A stretch of DNA of 64,000 nucleotides from Allobosea sp. (GTDB lineage: Bacteria > Pseudomonadota > Alphaproteobacteria > Rhizobiales > Beijerinckiaceae). The DNA is taken from NCBI RefSeq assembly GCF_030695125.1, contig NZ_JAUYTP010000008.1:248001-312000 (forward strand), given 5' to 3'. The position numbers and the translations under genes were made by a program. Below the pieces are notes generated by a model that saw only the letters and a list, made by a program, of their open reading frames with translations, had not been told where the DNA came from and did no database searches. Below, one piece after another: positions 1-8,908 of the stretch; the stretch's first letter is position 1, and the number at the start of each line of letters is the position of its first letter.

Positions 1-19
1 GAAGCTTGCGTCGAAGCCT

Positions 20-268
20 TCAAGTCTCGGGGTCGAGCAGGCGGTGCAGATGCACGATGAAATAGCGCGTCTGCGCCTGGTCGACCGTCGCCTGGGCCTT
101 CGCCTTCCAGGCGGTATGGGCGCTGGCATAGTTGGGGAACACGCCGACGACGTCGAGCTTGGCGAGATCCTTGAAGGTCACGCCCTCGAGCGAACTCAGC
201 TCGCCGCCGAAGACGAGGTGGAGAAGCTGTTTCTGTTCCGGTTCGGCAACCATCGATCCCTCCAGCAC
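20..268 (-). CDS. DUF4170-like small conserved protein
   Basis: 82 aa ORF; resembles the short alphaproteobacterial DUF4170 family (HLVFGGEL...FPNYASAHTAWKAKAQATVDQAQTRYFIVHLHRLLDP). Confidence 0.75.
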   Translation of the reverse strand: MLEGSMVAEPEQKQLLHLVFGGELSSLEGVTFKDLAKLDVVGVFPNYASAHTAWKAKAQATVDQAQTRYFIVHLHRLLDPET

Positions 269-383
269 GAATAGGCGCGGTTCGCGAACCGCGCGGCCTC
301 AGTTAAGCTATCCGGGCGTCGGGCGCGAGGGCTCCAGGGCGGGAAGCTGCACCCGATCGGCGATTTCTGAGACGATCGAGGCG

Positions 384-1211
384 TCAGCTGCGCTGCGGCT
401 GCGCATCGCGCAGGCGCTGCATGGCCGAGACCAGCGGCTTCGACAATCCGCCGCCACTCGCCACCAGCAGGCCGTGGACCGGGGTCGCTCGGTTGTAGAC
501 CACTGCCTCGCCGGCCGCGCCCGACATCCGGCCGCCGGCCTCCTGCAGGATCAGATCGGCCGCAGCGAGGTCCCAGTCGCGGGAATCCGCCGAGATCAGC
601 CCGGCATCGATCGAGCCGTCGGCGATCCGCGCGAGCCGCAGCGCCAGCGACGGGATCTTGTCGACAGGCTCGAAAGGCTCGATCCGGGCCAGTGCGTCGA
701 GCATTGGCTTGGGGCCTGCGATCCGGGCCACGCCGAGCGTGGTGATTGCGGTGGCCGCGATGTCGCTGCCGTTCTTCTGGGCGCCGCCGCCGCGCAGGGT
801 CGTGTAGGTCGCCTCGCTGGCCGGCGCATGGACCACGCCGAGGATCGGCACGCCCTCGTCGAGCAGCGCCACGCAGACCGCCCAGTCCGGCGAACCGCTC
901 ATATAGGCGCGCGTGCCGTCGATCGGATCGACCACCCAGACGAAGCGGCGCGACAGCCGCAAAGCGTCGTCGACCGTCTCCTCCGACAGCCAGGCCGCCT
1001 CCGGCAGCAGCACCGACAGCCGGATGCGCAGGAAGGTGTCGACGCCAATATCGGCTTCCGTCACGGGCGAGCCGCCGCTCTTCGACCAGGTCCGCGCCGC
1101 CGTCTTGGCGCCGGGCCGGAACAGGTCGGTGGCGATCGCGCCAGCCTCCAGGCAGCTCTCGCGGACCGCCCTGAGCAGATCCGGTGCGATGGGTAGCGGG
1201 GGCGTGCTCAT
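384..1211 (-). CDS. cysQ: 3'(2'),5'-bisphosphate nucleotidase / inositol monophosphatase family (CysQ-like)
   Basis: WVVDPIDGTRAYMSGSPDWAVCVALLDEG and WDLAAADLILQEAGG motifs; internal Met at 1211 chosen as start. Confidence 0.85.
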   Translation of the reverse strand: MSTPPLPIAPDLLRAVRESCLEAGAIATDLFRPGAKTAARTWSKSGGSPVTEADIGVDTFLRIRLSVLLPEAAWLSEETVDDALRLSRRFVWVVDPIDGTRAYMSGSPDWAVCVALLDEGVPILGVVHAPASEATYTTLRGGGAQKNGSDIAATAITTLGVARIAGPKPMLDALARIEPFEPVDKIPSLALRLARIADGSIDAGLISADSRDWDLAAADLILQEAGGRMSGAAGEAVVYNRATPVHGLLVASGGGLSKPLVSAMQRLRDAQPQRS

Positions 1212-1460
1212 GGGCTGTCCGTACGAATGGCGCTGCTGCGCTTCAAGCCGAAAATGCGCCCGCGCACCGAAAGATTCCGTCAATCATCATGCATGAAACA
1301 GGCCATCGGGGCGCTCGGAACGCCCGAAACACGGTCCCTTAACCCAACCGCTTAAGCGCTCGGAGAGAGCTGCGACGCAATCTCGACCTGCAAGCACGAG
1401 AGCCCCGCATTCGCACAGAGGGCTCCGCTGCGGCAGGGATTACAGAGAGGCGTTGAACCC

Positions 1461-1982
1461 ATGGCCAGAGTCACCACGGCCGCCGGGGAGCTCGGTTTCA
1501 TGCCGAGTCTCCCCGGCTGCGCGATCGATCCGACGATCGTTTCCAGCAACCCGATGCCGGCGCAGCCACAGGCGCCGCGCATCGAGCGTCTCGGCTCGGT
1601 CCGCATCCTGCGCGCCGGCGCCGGCTGGCGTGGCGTTTCGCTGCGGTTGGCCAATGCCACGGGCGACGACCAACTGTTCCAGCTCGCTTTGACGGCGGGC
1701 GACGGCCGCTCGGTCACGATCGCGACGGTCGACCAGGACGACGCCGTGGCGCTCTGGCGCGATTGCGGCCGGGCGAGCGGCATGCCGCTGCTGCTCGAAA
1801 CCAGCGATGGCGAGATCTCCGAGCCCTTTCCGCAGATCGGCCCGCTTGCGCTGGGGCCGATCCGGGTCCGGCGCCGCCATGCCTTCCTGAACGGCCGCCG
1901 CCCGCGCTTCCTGGTGCGGCGCAAGACCGGCAAGCTCGCCGAGCGGCCGGTCCTGGTCGGCGGCGACAGGCTGACGGACTGA
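1461..1982 (+). CDS. DUF6101-like conserved protein
   Basis: 173 aa ORF in an alphaproteobacterial-type context next to ubiA; family assignment from memory of sequence style. Confidence 0.6.
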   Translation: MARVTTAAGELGFMPSLPGCAIDPTIVSSNPMPAQPQAPRIERLGSVRILRAGAGWRGVSLRLANATGDDQLFQLALTAGDGRSVTIATVDQDDAVALWRDCGRASGMPLLLETSDGEISEPFPQIGPLALGPIRVRRRHAFLNGRRPRFLVRRKTGKLAERPVLVGGDRLTD

Positions 1983-1992
1983 GGGGCGCCCT

Positions 1993-2961
1993 TCAGAATG
2001 CGGATCGGGCGAACGCATCCAGCGCGAAGCCCGCCGCCAGCAGCAAGCCCGCATGCCAGTTCGAGCGGAAGAGCGAGAGCGCGACCTGCGCGCTCGCGCC
2101 CTTGAGCTTCGAGACCTGCCAGCCGAGATGGCCCGCAAAAGCGGCCAGACCCGCATAGGCGAGCGGCCCGCCGCCGGCGCTCCAGGTCGCGAGCCCCGCC
2201 AGCACCACCGCCAGCGCGAAGCACAGCGCGATTGCCTCCCGTCCATGCGCGCCGAAATAGCGCGCGCTCGACTTGATGCCGGCGATGACGTCGTCCTCGA
2301 TGTCCTGCATCGCGTAGATCGTGTCGTAGCCGACCGTCCAGACGACCGCCGCGGCGTAGATCAGATAGGCTGGCGCATCGAGCCGCCCGAACACCGCGCT
2401 CCAGCCGAGCAGCCCGCCCCAGGAGAAGGCCAGCCCCAGCACGAACTGGGGCATGTTCGTGATCCGCTTCATGAACGGGTAGACCGCCACGATCGCCAGC
2501 GACGCGATGCCGGCGGCGATGGTGAAGGCATTGAACTGCAGCAGCACCACGAAGCCGACGAGCGAGAGCCCGACCATGAACAGCGCCGCCGCCTTCGTCG
2601 TGATCTGGCCCGAGGGCAGGGGGCGGCCGCGCGTGCGCGCCACCTGCGCGTCGAGCTTGCGGTCGATGATGTCGTTGAAGGTGCAGCCGGCGCCCCGCAT
2701 CACGACCGCGCCGATCAGGAAGAGCAGGACATGCCACGGGTTCGGGTAAGGCTGCCCGGCGGCGATCGCCGCCAGCCCCGCCGCCCACCAGCATGGCAGC
2801 AGCAGGAGTTGCCAACCGATCGGGCGTTCGATTCGGGCCAGCTTCAGAAATGGACGAAACCGCCGCGGCGCGCGCGTATCGACCCAATGGCCCGTGAGGG
2901 CGTCGGGCAGGGGAGCGTCGGCGACCGGCACGTCAGGAATGGGCTTCCCAGGCGCCGGCAT
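1993..2961 (-). CDS. ubiA: 4-hydroxybenzoate octaprenyltransferase
   Basis: Multi-TM UbiA family; prenyltransferase motif GAGCTFNDIIDRKLD and second motif YDTIYAMQDIEDD. Confidence 0.93.
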   Translation of the reverse strand: MPAPGKPIPDVPVADAPLPDALTGHWVDTRAPRRFRPFLKLARIERPIGWQLLLLPCWWAAGLAAIAAGQPYPNPWHVLLFLIGAVVMRGAGCTFNDIIDRKLDAQVARTRGRPLPSGQITTKAAALFMVGLSLVGFVVLLQFNAFTIAAGIASLAIVAVYPFMKRITNMPQFVLGLAFSWGGLLGWSAVFGRLDAPAYLIYAAAVVWTVGYDTIYAMQDIEDDVIAGIKSSARYFGAHGREAIALCFALAVVLAGLATWSAGGGPLAYAGLAAFAGHLGWQVSKLKGASAQVALSLFRSNWHAGLLLAAGFALDAFARSAF

Positions 2962-2979
2962 GGCTGTCCCGTGTCGAGG

Positions 2980-3453
2980 TCAGAGCGCGCCCTGGGGGAT
3001 GCGCATGCCGCCCCCGGTGATCGCATCGCCGCCGCTGAACGGATTGCCGCGGCCCTGCGCCTGTTGCTGGGCCCGCCGCATCATCTCGGCCTGCTGCTTC
3101 ACGGCGTTGCAGGCCTGAGTGCGGACAGCGGCCGCCTTCTGGTTGTCCGCCTTCATGCCATCGATGAAGGAGGGCGGAATCTGGCACCAGTCCTGGTTGT
3201 CCGTGGCGAATTTGACGGTGGCCGTGCCGTTGTTGACCAGCCGGCCCATCGTGCTGCAGGCCTGCTGCGGCGTCAGCTTGCGCTTCGACTTTTGCGCGGC
3301 GTTGAGCGAAGCGACCAGCGACTGCCGCTCCTGGAGCAGCGACTGGATCTTCTCGCAGCCCGAGGCCTGCGCGCGCGCGGGAGCGGCGTCGATGAAAGCG
3401 GCCGTTGCGAGACCGATCGTCGCAAACACTCCGGATGCCAACCTGCGCCGCAT
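2980..3453 (-). CDS. hypothetical exported protein
   Basis: N-terminal signal peptide MRRRLASGVFATIGLATAAFIDAAPARAQA; conserved-looking Cys-containing remainder. Confidence 0.65.
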   Translation of the reverse strand: MRRRLASGVFATIGLATAAFIDAAPARAQASGCEKIQSLLQERQSLVASLNAAQKSKRKLTPQQACSTMGRLVNNGTATVKFATDNQDWCQIPPSFIDGMKADNQKAAAVRTQACNAVKQQAEMMRRAQQQAQGRGNPFSGGDAITGGGMRIPQGAL

Positions 3454-3709
3454 TGTGATTCCGCTCCGAACTCTCTGCGCGGGCGCCATGCCCCTCGCGA
3501 TTTCCTTAACAGCAAGGCCGTGATAGCGCCAAGAACCTTTGCAGGTCCACACCGACCATTGCAGATACCCTCGTCGCGTTCACGTGGCAGACAAGCTGAA
3601 GATTGCCAGATAGGCCCCGATTGTGGCGGTTTTCGCGCCATGGGCCGGGCGCTGCCGTCGCAGGGGCGCGAGATGGCCTGCCGGGCGGCCGAAAGGAACC
3701 AGTCTACCC

Positions 3710-4456
3710 ATGTCGATTCCAGATTTTGCCCGCTATCGTCTCTGCCTCGACCATGACCTCGCGGCGGATGTCAGGCTGCCGCTGGAGCGCGATCAGGCGA
3801 ACTATCTGATCAGCGTGCTGCGGATGAAGCAGGACGACACGGTCCTGGTCTTCAACGGGCGCGACGGCGAATGGCTCGCGGCGATCACGGTCGAGGGCCG
3901 CAAGCAGGCGAGCCTGACGCTGCTGAGGCCGACGCGCGCCCAGCCCCCCGCGCCCGATCTGCACTACCTCTTCGCGCCGCTGAAACAGGCCCGGCTTGAC
4001 TACATCGCCCAGAAGGCGGTCGAGATGGGGGCGGGCGTCATCCAGCCCGTCCTGACCCGACGGACCCAGGTGGCGCGGCTGAAGTTCGACCGCATGCGGG
4101 CCAACGCGATCGAGGCCGCCGAGCAGTGCGGGATCCTGTCCTTGCCGGAGATCCGGGCCGAGCAATCGCTCGACGCCGCCCTCGAAGCGCTCGATCCCGG
4201 CCGGATTCTGGTGTTCTGCGACGAGGCGATGGCGCAGGAGAGCCCGGTCGCGGCACTGTCGCGCGTCGCGCCGGGGCCGCTGGCCGTGCTGATCGGCCCC
4301 GAAGGCGGCTTCGATGCGGCCGAACGCGCCAGGATCCTGGCCAGGCCGGCGACGCTGCCGATCTCGCTGGGGCCGCGCATCCTGCGCGCCGATACGGCCG
4401 CCGTCGCCGCGCTGGCGCTGGTCCAGGCCGTGCTGGGCGACTGGCCGCGGGGCTGA
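3710..4456 (+). CDS. rsmE: 16S rRNA (uracil(1498)-N(3))-methyltransferase
   Basis: LIGPEGGFDAAERA and SLGPRILRADTAAVAAL motifs of RsmE SPOUT MTases. Confidence 0.93.
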   Translation: MSIPDFARYRLCLDHDLAADVRLPLERDQANYLISVLRMKQDDTVLVFNGRDGEWLAAITVEGRKQASLTLLRPTRAQPPAPDLHYLFAPLKQARLDYIAQKAVEMGAGVIQPVLTRRTQVARLKFDRMRANAIEAAEQCGILSLPEIRAEQSLDAALEALDPGRILVFCDEAMAQESPVAALSRVAPGPLAVLIGPEGGFDAAERARILARPATLPISLGPRILRADTAAVAALALVQAVLGDWPRG

Positions 4457-4657
4457 TCGCGTGCTTGTCGGCGCGGGGCGCCCCGTCCCAGCCCCGCGCG
4501 GCCTGCATGGCGGTTGCGGCGCCCGTCTTCCAACGCGTAGCGGAGGTCGTTGTCGCGCGTTCGCTCCTCGCCTATGTCTGGCGCTCCTGGAGCCTGATCC
4601 CCCCTGCCGTCGGCGCGGGCGGACGCCCGGCTGCCTTGTTGTTCTGCCGGAGCGCCC

Positions 4658-6055
4658 ATGGCTCGCGATGTGTCCGATTCGACCCCGATCGTTTCCAAGG
4701 ACGAACTGATGTCCTGGATGGCCGCCGGCGAAAAGCCGTCCTCGGCCTTCCGGCTCGGCACCGAGCACGAGAAATTCCCGTTCTACACCGACGATCTCTC
4801 GCCCGTTCCCTATGAGGGACGAGCGGCGGCCGAAGGGCGCCCGGCCGCGGGCGGCATCCGTCATCTCCTCGAAGGCATGCAGGCCAAGCTCGGCTGGGAG
4901 CCGATCGTCGATGCAGGCCACATCATCGGGCTGGCCGGTCCCGATGGCGGCGGCGCGATCTCGCTGGAGCCCGGCGGCCAGTTCGAGCTTTCGGGTGCCC
5001 CGGTCGAGACATTGCACCAGACGGCGGCCGAGCTCGCCGGGCATCTGGCGGATGTGAAGGCGGTCGCGCAGCCCCACGGCATCGGCTTCGTCTCGCTCGG
5101 CCATTCGCCGCTCTGGACCCGCGCCCAGACGCCGATGATGCCCAAGAGCCGCTACAAGATCATGGCGAACTACATGCCGAAGGTCGGCACGCGCGGCCTC
5201 GACATGATGTTTCGCACCTGCACCGTGCAGGTGAACCTCGATTTCGCCACCGAGGCCGACATGGTCAAGAAACTCAGGGTGTCGCTGGCCCTGCAGCCGC
5301 TGGCCACGGCGCTGTTCGCCGCCTCGCCCTTCAGCGAGGGCAGGCTCAATGGCCTCCAGTCGATGCGCTCGGAGATCTGGCGCGACACCGACAAGGCCCG
5401 CTCGGGCATGCTCGCCTTCGCTTTCGACGCGGCCATGTCCTACGAAGCCTATGTCGACTGGGCGCTGGACGTGCCGATGTATTTCGTCAAGCGCGGCGAC
5501 ACCTATCATGACGTCGCCGGCGCCTCCTTCCGCGATCTCCTGGCGGGAAAACTTCCGCAACTCCCGGGTGAGACGGCGACGATTTCCGACTGGGCAAACC
5601 ATCTCGGCACCCTGTTCCCCGAGGTCCGGCTCAAGCGCTTCCTCGAGATGCGCGGCGCCGATGCCGGCTCGCCGGAGATGCTGAACGCGCTGCCCGCCTT
5701 CTGGGTCGGCCTGCTTTACGACCAGGCGGCGCTCGATGCCGCCTGGGATCTGGTCAAGGGCTGGAGCGAGGACGAGCGCCAGGCGCTGCGCGACGCCGTT
5801 CCGTCGGCGGGACTCGCGGCGTCTGTCGCCGGCCGCACGCTGCGCGACTTGGCGCGCGAGGTGCTCGCCTTGTCGCGTGCCGGCCTGGTGCGCCGCGCCC
5901 GCCGCAGCGAGGCCGGCGCCGACGAAGCCGGTTTCCTCGACCCGCTCGACGCCATCGTCGCTGCGGATCGCACGGTGGCGCAGGACCTCGCCGCACGGTA
6001 CGGGGACGCCTGGGGCTCGCGCATCGAGCCGCTCTTTACCGAGCTGAAACTATAG
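4658..6055 (+). CDS. gshA: glutamate--cysteine ligase (plant/alphaproteobacterial type)
   Basis: FRLGTEHEKFPF..., SLEPGGQFELSGAP, MPKVGTRGLDMMFRTCTVQVNLDF. Confidence 0.93.
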   Translation: MARDVSDSTPIVSKDELMSWMAAGEKPSSAFRLGTEHEKFPFYTDDLSPVPYEGRAAAEGRPAAGGIRHLLEGMQAKLGWEPIVDAGHIIGLAGPDGGGAISLEPGGQFELSGAPVETLHQTAAELAGHLADVKAVAQPHGIGFVSLGHSPLWTRAQTPMMPKSRYKIMANYMPKVGTRGLDMMFRTCTVQVNLDFATEADMVKKLRVSLALQPLATALFAASPFSEGRLNGLQSMRSEIWRDTDKARSGMLAFAFDAAMSYEAYVDWALDVPMYFVKRGDTYHDVAGASFRDLLAGKLPQLPGETATISDWANHLGTLFPEVRLKRFLEMRGADAGSPEMLNALPAFWVGLLYDQAALDAAWDLVKGWSEDERQALRDAVPSAGLAASVAGRTLRDLAREVLALSRAGLVRRARRSEAGADEAGFLDPLDAIVAADRTVAQDLAARYGDAWGSRIEPLFTELKL

Positions 6056-6133
6056 GAGGCGGCGAGGCGGTTCGCTTCGCATTGTCGCGCCGGCATTAAC
6101 CGTACGTCAGTCTTCCCCGGTCAAAATGGCGAC

Positions 6134-6310
6134 ATGCGAACTGTGTCTGGCAAATGGCTCGATTTTCTCCGCGACGAGAGCGGCGCGACCGCCATCGAGT
6201 ATGGCCTGGTGGCCGTTCTGATCTCGACGACGATCATTATCTGGGCCGCGCAGATCGGCGACTCGGTCAAGGCGTTCTTCATAGCGGCCGCCACCGGCAT
6301 CAAATCCTGA
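6134..6310 (+). CDS. Flp family type IVb pilin (orphan)
   Basis: 58 aa ORF read directly (not in ORF track): MRTVSGKWLDFLRDESGATAIEYGLVAVLISTTIIIWAAQIGDSVKAFFIAAATGIKS; prepilin peptidase motif G/ATAIEYGL. Confidence 0.88.
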   Translation: MRTVSGKWLDFLRDESGATAIEYGLVAVLISTTIIIWAAQIGDSVKAFFIAAATGIKS

Positions 6311-6328
6311 GCCGGTCGGCCGGCGCCG

Positions 6329-7210
6329 CTACTCAGCAGCGGTCTTGAAACTCGCCAGATTGTCCAGGCTCTGGATGATGTGCTCGGCCAGCGCGTTCGA
6401 CAGCACCGAGGGGTCGAAACGCGTCCGCAGGAGCCCGATCTTGCATGAGGGCAGCGCCGCATAGCCCTCCGACGGCCCCAGGATCCGCATGCCGGGCCGC
6501 ACCGCGCTCTCCGGCAGCACCGACACTGCCAGCCCCGCGACGACGGCGGCGCCGACCGCGGTCGAGTTCCAGCTCGCATAGAGCACGCGGAAACGCCGCC
6601 CCTTGCTCTCCAGTGAATCGACGGCCGCCTGGCGCCAGTTGCAGTTCGGTCGCCCCAGCGCCAGCGGCAGCGGGTCTTCCTCATGCACGGCATGGCGCGC
6701 CGAGGTCACCCAGAGCAGGGGCTCGATGCGGATGATCTCGCCCTGGCCGCGGCTCTCGACATGGGTGACGATCGCCAGGTCGATGTCGCCGGTGGCGATC
6801 CGCTCGGCCAGCATCGGTGTCGGCTCGCAGACGACCGTGACCTCCGCGCGCGGGTTGGAGCGCGCGAAGCGCGCCAGGATCTCGGGCAGGTAGCGATCGG
6901 CATAGTCGTCGGGCACGCCGAGCCGGATGCGCCCCTTGAGGTCGGCATCGGTGAAGCTCGCGACGCATTCGAGGTTCAGCCGCACGATCCGCCGGGCATA
7001 GTCGAGCAGCCGCTCGCCATCCTCGGTCAGCTTGGCGTGACGTCCGTCACGGCCGAAGAGCGGCCGGCCGACGCGCTCTTCCAGCCGCTTCATCTGCATC
7101 GAGACCGCCGACTGCGTCTTGAAGACGATCTCCGCCGCGCGGGTGAAGGAGCCGGTGTCGGCGATGGCCACGAAGGTCTTGAGCTGGTCGGCATCGAGCA
7201 CATGAGCCAT
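6329..7210 (-). CDS. LysR family transcriptional regulator
   Basis: N-terminal HTH LKTFVAIADTGSFTRAAEIVFKTQSAVSMQMKRLEE; start uncertain. Confidence 0.9.
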   Translation of the reverse strand: MAHVLDADQLKTFVAIADTGSFTRAAEIVFKTQSAVSMQMKRLEERVGRPLFGRDGRHAKLTEDGERLLDYARRIVRLNLECVASFTDADLKGRIRLGVPDDYADRYLPEILARFARSNPRAEVTVVCEPTPMLAERIATGDIDLAIVTHVESRGQGEIIRIEPLLWVTSARHAVHEEDPLPLALGRPNCNWRQAAVDSLESKGRRFRVLYASWNSTAVGAAVVAGLAVSVLPESAVRPGMRILGPSEGYAALPSCKIGLLRTRFDPSVLSNALAEHIIQSLDNLASFKTAAE

Positions 7211-7381
7211 CGGGACCCCCGGCAATCGGTTCATCAATATCCGTGTTGTCCGGCATCATAAGCATTCGTTTGGCTGATGGCTAGGACAAAGCTATCGTCA
7301 CGCCAGTTCTTGGTCTCTGCCAGCGGCGCGTCCGGGCGGGGGCGAGGAATGCCTGTCGCTGTCGATCCAAAGGAGGCCGTC

Positions 7382-7813
7382 ATGCTGCTCATGACCATCG
7401 CCACGAAGTTGCTCTCGTCCGTTTCGGCCGGTGCCACGCGCGTTGTCACCCTCGCGATCAAGCCGGCGGCGTTCCTCGTGAAAGCGCTCATCCATCGCCG
7501 AGAGGTGATGCGCCTGGGCGAGCTCGACGAGCGGGGCTTGAAGGATATCGGCCTCGTCCGCTCCGATCTCGACGGCGCGCTCGCGGTGTCCTGGCTGTCG
7601 GACCCCTCCGTCATCCTGGCCGAGCGGTCCAGTGCGCGCTCGGGCGCCGCGTCCCTGCGTCGGCAGGTCGCGCTTCAGCAGATCGCGTTGCGGGAGGCCC
7701 CCGCGACAAAGGCGGCGAGCGCCGCGGCCCAGCCCGGCGAGGCTGGCCGCATGCCCGCCCGGCCCGCGGTCTCGCAGGCTCTCGAGGTTAATCCGGTTGC
7801 GTGCAGTGCCTGA
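7382..7813 (+). CDS. DUF1127 domain-containing protein
   Basis: VMRLGELDERGLKDIGLVRSDLDGAL; strong Shine-Dalgarno aaaggagg just upstream of ATG 7382. Confidence 0.8.
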   Translation: MLLMTIATKLLSSVSAGATRVVTLAIKPAAFLVKALIHRREVMRLGELDERGLKDIGLVRSDLDGALAVSWLSDPSVILAERSSARSGAASLRRQVALQQIALREAPATKAASAAAQPGEAGRMPARPAVSQALEVNPVACSA

Positions 7814-7837
7814 CCCCTTGGGGCTGCGCGTTCCTGC

Positions 7838-7868
7838 GGGCGGGGGCTTCGTGCCTCCGCCCTTTTTT
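7838..7868 (+). terminator. Rho-independent terminator downstream of the DUF1127 gene
   Basis: gggcgggggcttcgtgcctccgcccttttttat: GC stem, short loop, T6 tract. Confidence 0.8.
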
Positions 7869-7881
7869 ATGCCGTCCGCCG

Positions 7882-8787
7882 TCAGCGCTTCTGTCCGCCG
7901 AACATCGTGTCGAAGATCGACTTCATCGCCTGCTGATGGCTGTCCTGGACCTGGCGGCCGGTCTCGAACATCTGGTTGAGCGCGTCGAGGCCGATCGCGC
8001 CTGGCCCGGCCTCGGCCGGGGCGGGTGCGTCTTCGGCCTCGCGCTCCGGGGTGCGGCGCGGGGAAGGGGCGGCGCGCGGCGCCGGTTCGGGCTGCGGTTG
8101 CGCGCCGCCCAGCATCCCGGTCAGGATCTGGCCGAACATCCCGCCCATCTGGTCCATGCCCATCTGCCCGCCCGGCATCTGGCCGCCGCCGAAGGGGCCG
8201 CCGCCCTGCGTCTGGCCGCCGCTCGGCGCCTGTCCATTGCCGAACATGCTGCCGAGGATCGCCTCGAGCGGGTTGGCGGGGCTTTGCGGCTGCGGCGCCG
8301 GCTGCATCCCCGGCATCTGGCCGCGCATCATCTCGGAGAATTGTCCGAGAATGCCGCCGAGACCGTTGCTCTGCATCGATTTGGTCAGGCCGCCCATCAC
8401 CATCGCGGCGATGACCGGCAGCATCTGCTTCAGCACCGCCTGGGCGACGCCGCTGGTGGCCGCCGCCTGCGCGGCCACCGCATTGCTGACCTCCTTCGAG
8501 CCGAAGAGCTGGCTGAGGACATCGGTGCCGGCGCTGCGGGCATTGTCGGGGATGCCGTCGCCATTGGCGTCGAAGATGCGGCCGAAGGGCGAGGCCGTCA
8601 TCATCTGCGCCAGCGAGCCGAAGGCGTAAGGGTCCTGCGTCTGGCGCTGCAGCCCCATCGAAAAGGCCGGCAGCAGCGCCTCGATCGCGGCCTGCGTCTG
8701 CTGTGCATTGAGGCCGTATTGCCGCGACAGGTTCTGCATGGCCTGGCCGTTCTGGGCCTGCTGCATCATCTCGAACAGGTTCATCAT
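7882..8787 (-). CDS. DUF937 domain-containing protein with Gly/Gln/Met-rich linker
   Basis: MMNLFEMMQQAQNGQAMQNLSRQYGLNAQQTQAAIEALLPAFSMGLQ; low-complexity linker. Confidence 0.8.
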   Translation of the reverse strand: MMNLFEMMQQAQNGQAMQNLSRQYGLNAQQTQAAIEALLPAFSMGLQRQTQDPYAFGSLAQMMTASPFGRIFDANGDGIPDNARSAGTDVLSQLFGSKEVSNAVAAQAAATSGVAQAVLKQMLPVIAAMVMGGLTKSMQSNGLGGILGQFSEMMRGQMPGMQPAPQPQSPANPLEAILGSMFGNGQAPSGGQTQGGGPFGGGQMPGGQMGMDQMGGMFGQILTGMLGGAQPQPEPAPRAAPSPRRTPEREAEDAPAPAEAGPGAIGLDALNQMFETGRQVQDSHQQAMKSIFDTMFGGQKR

Positions 8788-8908
8788 GGCTTGGCCTTGG
8801 GCTGCTGCGCGGTCTCTCGCCGCCTGAGCGGCAAACGATAGCAGTGTCGGGGGGCGAGGCAAGGCGCAGCCTGCGCGCCGCGAGCCGGCGCAAGCGGTGC
8901 GTATGGCC

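Noticed and set aside
1337-1354. Possible CtrA site ttaacccaaccgcttaa
   Set aside because: Half-site spacing is 9, not the required 7
1352-2887. 511-aa minus-strand ORF across DUF6101/ubiA
   Set aside because: Out-of-frame read of ubiA plus antisense of the neighbour; no coherent domain
3704-5602. 632-aa minus-strand ORF opposite rsmE/gshA
   Set aside because: No domain, overlaps two strongly supported genes, biased composition
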